Shown here piece after piece: positions 1 through 11,259 of a stretch of 64,000 nucleotides of DNA. Positions within the stretch are counted from its first letter, which is position 1, and every line of letters begins with the position of its first letter. Under the pieces are notes generated by a model, which worked only from the letters and a program-made list of their open reading frames with translations, searched no databases and was not told the origin of the DNA. The DNA is from Delphinus delphis (taxonomy: Eukaryota; Chordata; Mammalia; Artiodactyla; Delphinidae), in the NCBI RefSeq assembly GCF_949987515.2, contig NC_082689.1, positions 105,996,957-106,060,956 on the forward strand, written 5' to 3'. The position numbers and the translations under genes are program-made.

Positions 1-3000
1 ATGGCCATTCTGACTGGTGTGAGATGATATGTCATTGTAGTTTTGATTTGCATTTCTCTAATGATTAATGATGTTGAGCATTCTTTCATGTGTTTGTTGA
101 CAATCTGTATATCTTCTTTGGAGAAATGTCTATTTAGGTGTTCTGCCCATTTTTGGATTGGGTTGTTTGGTTTTTTTTGTTATTGAGCTGCATGAGCTGC
201 TTATAAATTTTGGAGATTAATCCTTTGTCACTTGCTTCATTTGCAAATATTTGATCCCATTCTGAGGGTTGTCTTTTGGTCTTGTTTATGGATCCATTGC
301 TGTGCAAAAGCTTTGAGGTTTCATTAGGTCCCATTTGTTTATTTTTGTTTTTATTTCCATTTCTCTAGGATGTGGGTCAAAAAGGATCTTGCTGTGATTT
401 ATGTCATAGAGTGTTCTGCCTATGTTTTCCTCTAAGAGTTTGATAGTTTCTGGCCTTACATTTAGGTCTTTAATCCATTTTGAGCTTATTTTTGTGAATA
501 CTGTTAGGGAGTGTTCTAATCTCATACTTTTACATGTACCTGTCCATTTTTCCCAGCACCACTTATAGAAGAGGCTGTCCTTTCTCCACTGTACATTCCT
601 GCCTCCTTTATCAAAGATAAAGTGACCATATGTGCATGGGTTTATCTCTGGGCTTTCTATCCTGTTCCATTGATCTATCTTTCTGTTTTTGTGCCAGAAT
701 CATACTGTCTTGATTACTGTAGTTTTGTAGTATAGTCTGAAGTCAAGGAGCCTGATTCCTCCAGCTCCATTTTTCATTCTCAAGATTGCTTTGGCTATTC
801 AGGGTCTTTTGAGTTTCCATACAAATTGTGAAACTTTTATTCTAGTTCTGTGAAAAATGCCAGTGGTAGTTTGATAGGGATTGCATTGAATCTGTAGATT
901 GCTTTGAGTAGTAGAGTCATTTTCACAATGTTAATTCTTTCAATCCAAGAACATGGGATATCTCTCCATCTATTTGTATCATCTTTAATTTCTTTCATCA
1001 GTGTCTTATAATTTTCTGCATACAGGTCTTTTGTCTCCTTAGGTAGGTTTATTCCTAGATAATTTATTCTTTTTGTTGCAATAGTAAATGGGAGTGTTTT
1101 CTTGATTTCATTTTCAGATTTTTCATCATTAGCGTATAGGAATGCCAGAGATTTCTGTGCATTAATTTTGTATCCTGCTACATTACCAAGTTCATTGATT
1201 ATTTCTAGTAGTTTTCTGGTAGCATCTTTAGGATTCTCTATGTAGAGTATCATGTCATCTGCAAACAGTGACAGCTTTACTTCCTCTTTTCCGATTTGGA
1301 TTCCTTTTATTTCATTTTCTTCTCTGATTGTTGTGGCTAAAACTTCCAAAACTAGGTTGAATAAGAATGGTCAGAGTGGGCAACCTTGTCTTGTTCCTGA
1401 TCTTAGTGGAAATGCTTTCAGTTTTTCACCATTGAGGACGATGTTGGCTGTGGGTTTGTCATATATGGCCTTTATTATGTTGAGGAAAGTTCCCTCTATG
1501 CCTACTTTCTGCAGGGTTTTTATCATAAATGGGTGTTGAATTTTGTCAAAAGCTTTCTCTGCATCTATTGATATGATCATATGGTTTGTCTCCTTCAATT
1601 TGTTAATATGATATATCACGCTGATTGATTTGCATATATTGAAGAATCCTTGCATTCCTGGAATGAAGCCCACTTGATCATGGTGTATGATCCTTTTAAT
1701 GTGCTGTTGGATTCTGTTTGCTAGTATTTTGTTGAGGATTTTTGCATCTATATTCATCAGTGATATTGGCCTGTAGTTTTCTTTCTTTGTGACATCCTTG
1801 TCTGGTTTTGGTAGCAGGGTGACGGTGGCCTCGTAGAATGAGTTTGGGAGTGTTCCTCCCTCTGCTATATTTTGGAAGTGTTTGAGAAGGATAGGTGTTA
1901 GCTCTTCCCTAAATGTTTGATAGAATTCTCCTGTGAAGCCATCTGGTCCTGGGCTTTTGTTTGTTGGAAGATTTTTAATCACAGTTTCAATTTCAGTGCT
2001 TGTGATTGGTCTGTTCGTATTTTCTATTTCTTCCTGATTCAGTCTTGGCAGCTTGTGCACTTCTAAGAATTTGTCCATTTCTTCCAGGTTGTCAATTTTA
2101 TTGGCGTAGAGTTGCTTGTAGTAATCTCTCATGATCTTTTGTATTTCTGCAGTGTCAGTTGTTACTTCTCCTTTTTCATTTCAAATTCTATTGCTTTCAG
2201 TCTTCTCCCTTTTTGTCTGGATGAGTCTGGCTAATGGTTTATCAATTTTGTCTATCTGCTCAAAGAACCAGCTTTTACATTTATTGATCTTTGCTATCAT
2301 TTCCTTCATTTCTTTTTCATTTATTTCTGATCTGATCTTTATGATTTCTTTCCTTCTGCTAACTTCGGGGTTTTCTTGTTCTTCTTTCTCTAATTGCTTG
2401 AGGTGCAAGGTTAGGTTGTTTATTCGAGATGTTTCCTGTTTCTTAAGGTAGGATTGTATTGCTATAAACTTCCCTCTTAGAACTGCGTTTGCTGCATCCC
2501 ATAGGTTTTGGGTCGCCGTATCTCCATGGTCATTTGTTTCTAGGTATTTTTTTATTTCCTCCTTGATTTCTTCAGTGATCACTTCGTTATTACGTAGTGT
2601 ATCGTTTAGCCTCCATGTGTTTGTATTTTTTACAGATCTTTTTCTGTAATTGATATCTAGTCTCATAATGTTGTGGTCAGAAAAGGTACTTGATACAATT
2701 TCAATTTTCTTAAATTTACCAAGGCTTGAGTTGTGACCCAAGATATGATCAGTCCTGGAGAATTTTGCATGAGCACTTGAGAAAAATGTGTATTCTGTTG
2801 TTTTTGGGTGGAATGTCCTATAAATATCAATTAAGTCCATCTTGTTTAATGTATCATTTAAAGCTTGTGTTTCCTTATTTATTTTCATTTTGGATGATCT
2901 GTCCATTGGTGAAAGTGGGGTGTTAAATTCCTCTACTATGAATTTGTTACTGTCGATTTCCCCTTTTATGACTGTTAGTATTTGCCTTATGTATAGAAGT

Positions 3001-3358
3001 GTTCCTATGTTGGGTACATAAATATTTACAGTTGTTATATCTTCTTCTTTGATCGATCCCTTGATCATTATGTAGTGTCCTTCTTTGTCTCTTCTAATAA
3101 TCTTTATTTCAAAGTCTATTTTGTCTGATATTAGGATTGTTACTCCAGCTTTCTTTTGGTTTCCATTTTCATGGAATATCTTTTTCCATCCCCTTCTGTT
3201 CAGTCTGTATGTGTCTTTAGGTGTGAAGTGGGTCACTTGTAGACAGCATATATATTGGTCTTGTTTTTGTATCCATTCATCCAGTCTGTGTCTTTGGTGG
3301 GAGCATTTAGTCCATTTACATTTAAGGTAATTATCGACATGTATGTTCCTATTCCCAT
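1..3358 (-). pseudogene. L1-a ORF2 (endonuclease/reverse transcriptase), broken and cut by window edge
   Basis: The start codon is at 3358-3356, followed by MGIGTYMSIITLNVNGLNAP, the usual N-terminus of L1 ORF2. An apparent one-base loss soon after, in the KRHR region, breaks the frame. Endonuclease-like sequence then runs through 3236-2181 (GVTILISDKIDF, an SRTDHILGH segment and a SDHN motif). The reverse transcriptase follows in 2132-1371 ([51 protein letters not shown]). The catalytic FADD motif is at 1265-1254. The C-terminal domain begins around 525-286. Stops and frame changes separate these blocks. The known family role is target nicking followed by target-primed reverse transcription. 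No complete protein can be made from this copy. Confidence 0.93.
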
Positions 3359-3416
3359 TTTCTTTATTGTTTTGGGTTCGTTATTGTAGGTCTTTTCCTT
3401 CTCTTGTGTTTCTTGC

Positions 3417-4310
3417 CTAGAGAAGTTCCTTTAGCATTTGTTGTAAAGGTGGTTTTGTGGTGCTGTACTCTCTCAGCTATTGCTTGTCTGTAAAGGTTTT
3501 AATTTCTCCATGAAATCTGAATGAGATCCTTGCTGGGTAGAGTAATTTTGGTTGCAGGTTTTTGTCCTTCATCACTTTAAATATGTCCTGCCAGTCCCTT
3601 CTGGCTTTCAGAGTTTCTGCTTAAAGATCAGCTGTTAACCTCATAGGGATTCCCTTGTGTGTTATTTGTTGTTTTTCTCTAGCTGCTTATAATATGTTTT
3701 CTTTGTATTTAATTTTTGACAGTTTGATTAATATGTGCCTTGGCATGTTTCTCCTTGGATTTATCCTGTATGGGACTCTCTGTGCTTCCTGGACTTGATC
3801 AACTATTTCCTTTCCCATATGAGGGAAGTTTTCAACTATAATCTCTTCAAATATTTTCTCAGTCCCTTTCTTTTTCTCTTCTTCTTCTGAAACCCCTATA
3901 ATTCGAATGTTGGTGCATTTAATGTTGTCCCAGAGGTCTCTGAGACTGTCCTCGGTTCTTTTCATTCTTTTTTCTTTATTCTGCTCTGCAGTAGTTATTT
4001 CCACGATTTTATTTTCCAGGTCACTTATCCGTTCTTCTACCTCAGTTATTCTACTATTGATCCCATCTAGAGTATTTTTAATTTCATTTATTGTGTTGTT
4101 CATTGCTGCTTGTTTCATCTTTAGTTCTTCTAGTTCCTTGTTAAATGTTTCTTGCATTTTGTCTATTTTGTTTCCAAGATTTTGGATCATCTTTACTATC
4201 ATTATTCTGAATTATTTTTCAGGTAGACTGCCTATTTCCTCCTCATTTGTTTGGTCTGGTGGGTTTTTATCTTGCTCGTTCATCTGCTGTGTGTTTTTCT
4301 GTCTTCTCAT
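3417..4310 (-). pseudogene. L1-a ORF1 (RNA-binding chaperone), three nonsense codons
   Basis: ORF1 runs 298 codons from ATG at 4310-4308 (MRRQKNTQQM) to a TAG at 3419-3417. That is the same length as ORF1 of L1-b, so it has no net indel. An N-terminal region leads into a Lys/Glu-rich coiled coil (around KIDKMQETFNKELEELK), then an RRM-like domain (around RDLWDNIKCTNIRIIGV) and a C-terminal RNA-binding domain (QEAQRVPYRINPRRNMPRHI). Nonsense codons are visible at 4214-4212 (codon 33), at 3689-3687 and in the C-terminal part near 3625. In the family, the protein forms trimers that coat L1 RNA in cytoplasmic particles. The longest uninterrupted piece here is 171 residues. Confidence 0.92.
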
Positions 4311-6325
4311 TTTGCTTATCTTACCGTGTTTGGGGTCTCCTTTTTGCAGGCTGCAGGTTCGTAGTTCCCGTTGTTTTTGGTGTCTGTCCCCAGTGGCTAA
4401 GGTTGGTTCAGTGGGTTGTGTAGGCTTCCTGGTGGAGGGGAATAGTGCCTGTACTCTGGTGGATGAGGCTGGATCTTGTCTTTCTGGTGGGCAGGTCCAC
4501 GTCTGGTGGTGTGTTGTGGGGTGTCTATGGACTTATTATGATTTTAGGCATCCTCTCTGCTAATGGGTGAGGTTGTGTTCCTCTCTTGCCAGTTGTTTGG
4601 CATAGGGTGTCCAGCACTGTAGCTTGCTGGTCGTTGAGTTAAGCTGGGTGCTGGTGTTGAGATGGAGATCTCTGGGAGATTTTTGCCATTTGATATTATG
4701 TGGAGCTTGGATGTCTCTTGTGGACCAGTGTCCTGAAGTTGGCTCTCCCACCTCAGAGGCACAGCATTGACTCCTGGTTGCAGCACCAAGAGCCTTTCAT
4801 CCCCACCGTTCAGGATAAAAGGGTGAAAAATGTAGAAAGAAAGAAAGAAAGGAAGGAAGGAAGGAAGGAAGGAGGAAGGAAGGAAGGGAAGAAAGAGAAA
4901 GGAAGGAAAATACAGACAAAATAAAATACAGTTATTAAAATAAAAAATAGTTATTAAGAAAAAAATATTTTTAAAAAAGAAACAAAAAATGGATGTATAG
5001 AATCCTAGGACAAATGGTGAAAGCAAAGCTGTACAGATGAAATCTTACACAGAAGCATACACATGCACATTCACAAAAAGAGGAAAAGGGAAAAAAATAA
5101 TATATCTTGTTCTCAAAGTCCACCTCCTCAATTTGGGATGACTCGTTGTCTGTTCAGGTATTCCGCAGACGCAGGGTACATCAAGTTGATTGTGGAGATT
5201 TAATCCGCTGCTTCTGAGGCTGCTGGATGGGATTTCCCTTTCTGTTCTTTGTTCGCGCAGCTCCCAGGGCTCAGTTTTGGATTTGGCCCTGCCTCTGCGT
5301 GTAGGTTGCCGGAGGGCGTCTGTTCTTTGCTCAGACAGAACGGGGTTAAAGGAGCCGCTGATTCGGGGGCTCTGGCTCACTCAGGCCGAGGGGGGAGGGA
5401 GGGGCACGGAGTGCGGGGCCAGCCTGCAGTGGCAGAGGCTGGCGTGACGCTGCACCAGTCTGAGGCACGCCATGCGTTCTCCCGGGGAAGTTGTCCCTGG
5501 GTCGTGGGACCCTGGCAGTGGCAGGCTGCACAGGCTCCCCGGAAGGGTGGTGTGGATAGTGACCTGTGCTCGCACACAGGCTTCTTGATAGCGGCAGCAG
5601 CAGCCTTAGTGTCTCATGCCCGTCTCTGGGGTCCGTGCTTTTAGCTGCGACTCGTGCCCATCTCTGGAGCTCCTTTAAGCAGAGCTCTTAATCCCCTGTC
5701 CTCACGCACCAGGAAACAAAGAGGGAAGAAAAAGTCTCTTGCCTCTTCAGCAGGTCCAGACTTTTCCCCGGACTCCCTCCCAGCTAGCCATGGTGCACTA
5801 ACCCCTTCAGGCTGTGTTCACACTGCCAGCCCTCTCCCTGAGTTCTGACCGAAGCCAGAGCCTCAGCTCCTAGCCCCGCCCGCCCCGGCGGGTGAGCAGA
5901 CAAGCCTCTCGGGCTGTTGAGTTCCGGTGCCGATTGGCACCGATCCTCTGTACAGGAATCTCTCCGCTTTGCCCTCCACACCCCTGTGGCTGTGCTCTCC
6001 TCCACGGCTCCGAAGCTTTCCCCCTCCACCAGCCTCCACACTCTCCACCAGCGAAGGAGCTTCCTAGTGTGTGGAAACCTTTCCTCCTTCACAGCTCCCT
6101 CCCACTGGTGCAGGTCCCGTCCCTATTCTTTTGTCTCTGTTTATTCTTTTTTCTTTTGCCCTGCCCAGGTGCGTGGGGAGTTTCTTGGCTTTTGGGAGGT
6201 CTGAGGTCTTCTGCCAGCGTTCATGAAGTAGGTGTTCTGTAGGAGTTGTTCCACGTGTGGATGTATTTCTGATGTATCTGTGGGGAGGAAGGTGATCACC
6301 TCTTACTCTTCTGCCATCTTCCCCC
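4311..6325 (-). promoter_or_regulatory. L1-a 5' UTR, CpG-rich internal promoter region
   Basis: About 2 kb of leader upstream of ORF1. The stretch 5180-6240 is clearly GC- and CpG-rich compared with the AT-rich surroundings. The terminal bases at 6325 match the G-rich start expected of full-length L1 copies. L1 5' UTRs carry an internal RNA polymerase II promoter; I infer that function here from position only. The leader also contains a GGAA/GAAA tract at 4835-4910, which corresponds to the pyrimidine tract of L1-b at about 51120-51215. Open frames on the opposite strand are described in the findings. Confidence 0.75.
4835..4910. repeat. (GAAA)n/(GGAA)n purine tract inside L1-a leader
   Basis: Nearly pure purine run of GAAA and GGAA units in the L1-a 5' UTR. 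A homologous tract is present on the opposite strand in L1-b, so it is part of the element that has changed length independently in each copy. Confidence 0.9.
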
Positions 6326-6332
6326 TAGGCTC

Positions 6333-6822
6333 TAAAAATTTTTATTGGAGTATAATTGATTTACAATGCTGTGTCAATTTCAGGTGTACAAAAAAGTGAA
6401 TTATATATATATATGTATATATATATACACATATATATACATTATTTTTCATATTTTTTTGCATATGTTATTAAAGAATATTGTGTAGAGTTCCCTGTGC
6501 TTTACAGTAGGTGCTTGTAAGCTACCTATTTTATATATAGTAGTGTCTATATATTAATCCCAATCTCCTAATTTATCACTTCCCCCCATGTTTCCCCTTC
6601 AGTAACTATAAGTTTGATTTCAAGATCTGTGAGTCTGTCTCCATTTTATAAAAACAGATCATTTGTATCATTTTTATTAGATTCCACATATACATGATAT
6701 CATATGATATTTGTCTTTGTCTGTCTGACTTAGTTTGATCATTTCTAGGTCCAGAATGTATAAAGAAGATGTGGAACATATTTACAATGGAATATTACTC
6801 AGCCATAAAAAAGAATGAAAAT
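6333..6822 (-). mobile_element. 5'-truncated L1 fragment with 5' inversion (twin priming)
   Basis: From 6333 to about 6753 the sequence is the complement of an L1 3' UTR and the end of ORF2, beginning with an A/T-rich tail and ending in the complement of codons reading MDLEMIKLSQTDKDKYH. From about 6755 to 6822 the strand flips and reads forward as ORF2 codons MWNIFTMEYYSAIKKNE, which lie just upstream of the previous segment in a normal L1. A truncated L1 whose 5' portion is inverted is the classic result of twin priming. L1-a was inserted right beside the tail of this fragment. Confidence 0.8.
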
Positions 6823-7479
6823 AATTATTAAATACTGAAAATCCATGAAAACCATTGCTAAAACATTGGCCATTGAGAAATTAAAGTGAAAAATGTCTTT
6901 GAGGTAGACATGTCAATGGAAACATAGCTATGAGCTAAATGTGAAGAAGGAGTAGAAAACCAGGAAATTTGTGAGTGAAATTGCCATGAAGAGATGGAGA
7001 AGGTGTGGAGAGAATATCACAAGCAGCAGGGAAGTAGTTCTGAAGGAGAATGGAGCCCTACCTTTAGCATTTTCATTAGTAACAGTAAGTGTCTGTAACC
7101 TAAGCTAACACATCTCCAGAAAACTGTGCTTATTTTCTGTACACATATATATTTATTCGTATCAACAACCATTTAATTAAACTCAGAAGTATTGACAGTA
7201 TTATTAGTAATAGTACAAAACTAGAAATAAACTGAATGTTTAACAATAAAAATATATAACAGCATGTACACTCAATGAACTATTAGGCTGTTGATTCAAG
7301 TGGTCATTCATATCTGATAATTACATGTGAACATAGCTATGATGTATGATTATAAAGTTAATGTGGTTGTATTTGGATATCAAACTATGATCTTTTTAAA
7401 AATTTGTTTGAGGGTACTTATCCAATTATTTTAACAAATTTTGAAAGAAATATACAGTAGCAATAAAAACAACATAACA
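6823..7479. other. AT-rich sequence, nothing recognised
   Basis: No convincing coding frame or named repeat. The part after 7150 may be a further degraded piece of the old L1 that follows it. Confidence 0.5.
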
Positions 7480-7970
7480 TGTTGAATGTATATTCAAGTG
7501 AAAGAAGCTAATTGGAAAAGGTTACATAATGTATGGCTCCAACATATGACATTCTGGAAAACGCAAAACTATGGAGATGGTAAAATAACAAATCAGTGGC
7601 TACCAGGGGTTGGAGGAGTGAGAAGTGAAGGATAAATAGGCAAATAGGTGAAACACCAAGAATTTTTTGGGCAGTGAAAATACTCTGTATGATTCCATAT
7701 GATGAATACATGTTATTATACATTGGTTCAAAATCATAGACTGTACAACACCAAGATAGAACTGTAATGTAAATTATGAACTTTGGGTGATTATGATGTG
7801 CCCATGTAGGTTTATCAGTTGTAACCAATATGGGGAATGTTGATAACGGGTGGCCTGTGCATGTGTGGAGGCAGGGGGTATGTGGGAATCTCTATATCTT
7901 CCCTTCAACTTTTCTGTGAATCTAAAACTTCCCTGAAAAGTAAAGTATTACTGAAAAACAAAAACAAATG
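7480..7970 (+). mobile_element. Ancient L1 3' UTR remnant (L1M type)
   Basis: This has the characteristic old mammalian L1 3' end: a CTACCAGGGGTTGG segment near 7598, GGACTTTGGGTGATTATGATG-like text near 7780, a GGGGGTATGTGGGAATCTCT segment near 7873, and AATCTAAAACTTCCCTGAAAAGTAAAG before an A-rich end at about 7960. The subfamily was not determined. Confidence 0.7.
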
Positions 7971-8107
7971 TTAATATGGGTTTCATTAAAACACATTAGT
8001 TAAAGTTATAGCTCTAGGTGCTATTCCAAATAAGCCCCCAAACCCTAGGGTTTTAATATAAAACTTTATAGTGATTTTATACTATTTTTCATTTAAAATA
8101 ATGTAAT

Positions 8108-8455
8108 ATTTATTTATTTATTTATTTATGTTTTGGCTGCATTGGGTCTTTGTTGCTGTGTGCAGGCTTTCTCTAGTTGTGGTGAGCGGGGGCTACTCTT
8201 GGTTGTAGTATGTGGGCTTCTCATTTTGGTGGCCTCTCTTTGTCACAGAGAATGGACTCTAGGCGCACAGGCTTCAGTAGTTGCGGCACATGGGCTCAGT
8301 AGTGGTGACTCGTGGGCTCTAGAGTGCAGGCTCAGTAGTTGTGGCACATGGGCTTAGTTGCTCCGCAGCATGTGGGATCTTCCTGAACCAGGGCTCGAAC
8401 CCATGTCCCCTGCATTGGCAGGCGGATTCTTAACCACTGTGCCAGGGAACTCCCA
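8108..8455 (-). mobile_element. CHR-1-type tRNA-derived SINE
   Basis: The complement starts GGGAGTTCCCTGGCACAGTGG. It contains the A-box and B-box-like tRNA half (GGTTAAGAATCC and GGTTCGAGCCC), then the long CHR-1 body with repeated CAACTACTGAGCC units, and ends in a TAAA-type tail at the left. Flanks 8095-8107 and 8456-8468 match at 12 of 13 positions and look like the target site duplication. About 350 bp, the full CHR-1 length. Confidence 0.9.
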
Positions 8456-8499
8456 AAAATAATATAATTTTTAAACTTGTAGAAATCAACACCATCATG

Positions 8500-8720
8500 C
8501 CTCTAGAGCCTAATGTAAGTGCTTTACATATGCTATATACAATTTCAGAAACACATGCCTATACAGGTTATTACATGTTCTTTACAAATTAGGAAACAAA
8601 GCCTTGAAAACCTTAAGTAACTTACCCGCGATCACACTGCAATTAACTAGCAAAGCCTGGATTCAAATCTTAATCTGTGTGACTCCAAGTTCACGTCCCT
8701 CTTCACCCAGAATCATTGAC
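8500..8720 (-). repeat. MIR SINE remnant
   Basis: Reads as a degraded MIR in reverse: AAGTGCTTTACATATGCTAT, then AGGAAACAAAGCCTTGAAAA, AGTAACTTACCCGCGATCAC, and GCAAAGCCTGGATTCAAATC. These match the order of the MIR core and its surrounding segments. Confidence 0.7.
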
Positions 8721-10598
8721 TCACTGTTCATCCATTCATAAGCCAGTATCTTCACAGTGACAAAAAGGAAACTCAAGAAGACATTGCTCAAGGCTTCATC
8801 CATGATGCTTTTAGAAAGAACGCAGTCTATCTTCACTTTAGCCAGGGTTGGGAATTGTTTTCACAAAACTTTAACTCCCTACTGTGGGAAGACCTCCATC
8901 CGATTAGCTATCACCATCCCTTGATTTACAATAGCCATTCATTGGGGTTGCTCAGTTTTACAGCCATCCACGTTCCAGTGAAGTGATTTGTCCATGGCCA
9001 TATATAATTATAGTCCAATTGGTTCAGGCAGGGACCATCCAACTGCCCAGACATTCATTTTATTATCAGCCTTGATTTGAGCTTTAATTAAATAATAATT
9101 TATTCAGTCCCTCCTTCAAAGAAGTCTGCTGCAATTAATACCCATATATCTCTCCAAGTGTCTATATATATATACTGTGGAAACTCAATAAATGGTGCTA
9201 ACTTCAGGCTTGGCAGAAAGAGAAATGCTGTTGAGGCAGATGAGGTGGAAACAAACCCAGCAGTGTGATATGTACAATTGAAGCAGTTGATCTTTCATTG
9301 GTTAATGCAGGGACACAGCCAGGCATCAGATGAGAGACAGCAATCCAGAGCCATGTGATATCAGAAACAGCTGCATAACCTTAACTGCTGTGCCCACTGG
9401 CTTATTTCCCTTGTCATTGGAAAGATCAGCTATGGCATCTCCACAAGCATACTGACGTTTGACATAGCAGGCTTCCCTGGGGGTTAGTTGTGTGGTGGTC
9501 CCGGGCTTAAGCCCTAACAGCCACTGCAAGACAGCACTCCTTTTCCTCAACACTGGCATCCACACAAGAAGCATGGCAAGGGCATTCTGGTTGTCGTTAA
9601 TGACACCACACTGTTTATTTCTAGGAAAAGGAGTTAAAATGCATCTGTAGTGGAGGGGGAACACTAGCCTAGTGCACACCATCTGCATTCTGCAGATAAG
9701 AATATAAGCACCCAATTATAAATAAAACAAATGAAGGTAGTCAGATCACATACACATGTATGTATAGTCAGCCATACATAAGGAGGCACAAAGCATTAAC
9801 CGTTATAATTGAGAAGTCTAAATGGAAATGAATATTTAAGAAAGGACTTACCTACATCAATGGGTCAAATAGATAAAGAGCGTGTGATTTATCACCAGAA
9901 TTACTCTTAGGTAAATATGCAGCACACGAGAATGGATTAATACACAGGACCATCTCTTATTTGTACCTTTCAATGCTTTGCTTCTGGGGGATGCAGAGAT
10001 TATTCTGCTCCCTTATTTACCATTCCCAAGACCTCCCTATACTCTTTCTCACCAAAGAAAACTACGATTCCTCTTGCCACAGACAAACATCTCATGTTTC
10101 TTTTTTATCCTCTCAGGTCAGCCATAAGCTTTATTTAATCATAGAGTTCCATGAACTCCTGAGAAATGGGGCTAAGGAAGGTAGTAACAGAGAGCAACAT
10201 TGGATTATTTTCTTATGTGAGGTTAGAGATCCTTGGAAAGTCAGGGACTCCAAAGCCTTATCTCTGTCCTGGGTTGTCTGTTTTCATACACTTCTTTGCA
10301 ATGATGCCTGCCATACTCCATTCAGACCTGCCCCAGTTTTCAGTCCTCACCGTAAATCTCCACCTGGTTGATTGAGCTCTGGCTACCCACAATCAGAATT
10401 CACTGGATCCTGACACTGACAGCCTGTCTAGGATTTTGTATAATCTGTATATATTAATACAGTAACATTCTTGTGTTTCAGTTGTATATAGAGCATATTC
10501 AGCACTTAAACTAACATCCTGGATGCTATAGAAAACTTACCCATCCTACCTGCTGTTAATGGCCGCAACTTCCAAGCAATGTGTTCTGCCTTTTGGAT
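8721..10598. other. No gene or repeat recognised
   Basis: About 1.9 kb of mixed-composition sequence. It contains two moderately long open frames, 9715-9326 on minus (129 codons) and 9961-10371 on plus (136 codons). Neither shows a recognisable domain, signal peptide or codon pattern, so I do not call them genes. A short TA run lies near 9163-9175. Confidence 0.5.
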
Positions 10599-10601
10599 GA
10601 G

Positions 10602-10649
<48 letters not shown>

Positions 10650-10694
10650 CGCTCGCTCTCTCTCTCTCGCTCTCGCTCTCGCTGTCTCACTCTC
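10602..10694. repeat. (CT)n microsatellite with CGCT variants
   Basis: An almost uninterrupted CT dinucleotide run with interspersed CGCT and CTCG units, followed by a TTTG repeat near 10720-10736. Confidence 0.95.
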
Positions 10695-10873
10695 CCTCTA
10701 TCTCTGTATCTGTTGTTTTTTGTTTGTTTGTTTGTTTTTTCAGAAAACGAGCCTGGCCTCTGCCTACCTAGATAGTTCTTATAAGCTCCTGAGAAATTTA
10801 TCCAGAATTACAAAGCTGTGGATGGCACTGTGAACTCCAGAGAGTCTAACCAGGGAGTATAATAATGACCATC

Positions 10874-11000
10874 GGGACTTCCCTGGTGGTCCAGTGGTTA
10901 AGACTCTGCGCTCCCAATGCAGGGGGCACAGGTTCGATCCCTGATCAGGGAACTAAGATCCCACATGCCACATGGCCAAAAGCAAAGAAACAAAGAAAAT
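10874..11000 (+). mobile_element. Short CHR-type tRNA-derived SINE
   Basis: Starts GGGACTTCCCTGGTGGTCCA and has a tRNA-like B box (GGTTCGATCCC near 10931). It ends in GCCACATGGCCAAAAG plus an A-rich tail. The CHR-1-type body is absent, as in the short subfamily. Target duplications are not clear. Confidence 0.88.
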
Positions 11001-11259
11001 ATATATGCCATATGAATAAATTTGGAAATTACACTGAGAATTAATGGAACCCATTGAAAAACTTAAAATAATAATGACCATTCCCTTCCTTTTGCTCTAA
11101 CATTTATTCAAGCTTCATAACAGAAGGACCTATGACTAAGATGATTGTTTGGAATCCGTAAGCATAGCAGTAATAGTTTACAAGTTATGGAATTCTCTAA
11201 AAATTCTCCTTTGCCAGTAGTCCTCATTTTGGTAAAGGGCAATTCTATTTCACCAGCTG

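Larger units (their letters stand above)
1..6325 (-). mobile_element. L1-a: L1 LINE, 5'-complete, 3' end beyond window
   Basis: Non-LTR retrotransposon on the minus strand. Read from 6325 downward, the order is a 5' UTR opening with a short G run and a GAAGATGGC-like start, a GC-rich leader, ORF1, a short spacer, and ORF2 with endonuclease and reverse transcriptase. The window begins inside the ORF2 C-terminal region (complement of codons for [12 protein letters not shown]), so the last ORF2 codons, 3' UTR and poly(A) lie outside. It is collinear with L1-b at 50169-56231 but keeps roughly 490 bp more 5' UTR. Both ORFs carry stops and frameshifts, so it is not autonomous. Only one flank is visible, so the target duplication cannot be checked. 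Confidence 0.95.

Noticed and set aside
837..2132. Reverse transcriptase frames as a possible retron, diversity-generating or viral system
   Set aside because: Motifs ([23 protein letters not shown]), linkage to ORF1 and the 5' and 3' UTRs identify L1 ORF2.
3907..4563. 218-codon hydrophobic frame antisense to L1-a ORF1, with a same-length partner at 52131-51475 and a shorter one at 29198-28764
   Set aside because: It is the reverse complement of the Lys/Glu-rich coiled coil, which automatically reads as Phe/Leu/Ser without stops. The similarity among copies follows from L1 homology, not selection.
10900..10960. tRNA gene calls in SINE heads (A-box/B-box-like sequence here and in all CHR copies)
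   Set aside because: Only the tRNA-derived promoter half is present; no complete cloverleaf or acceptor stem. They are SINE promoters, not tRNA genes.
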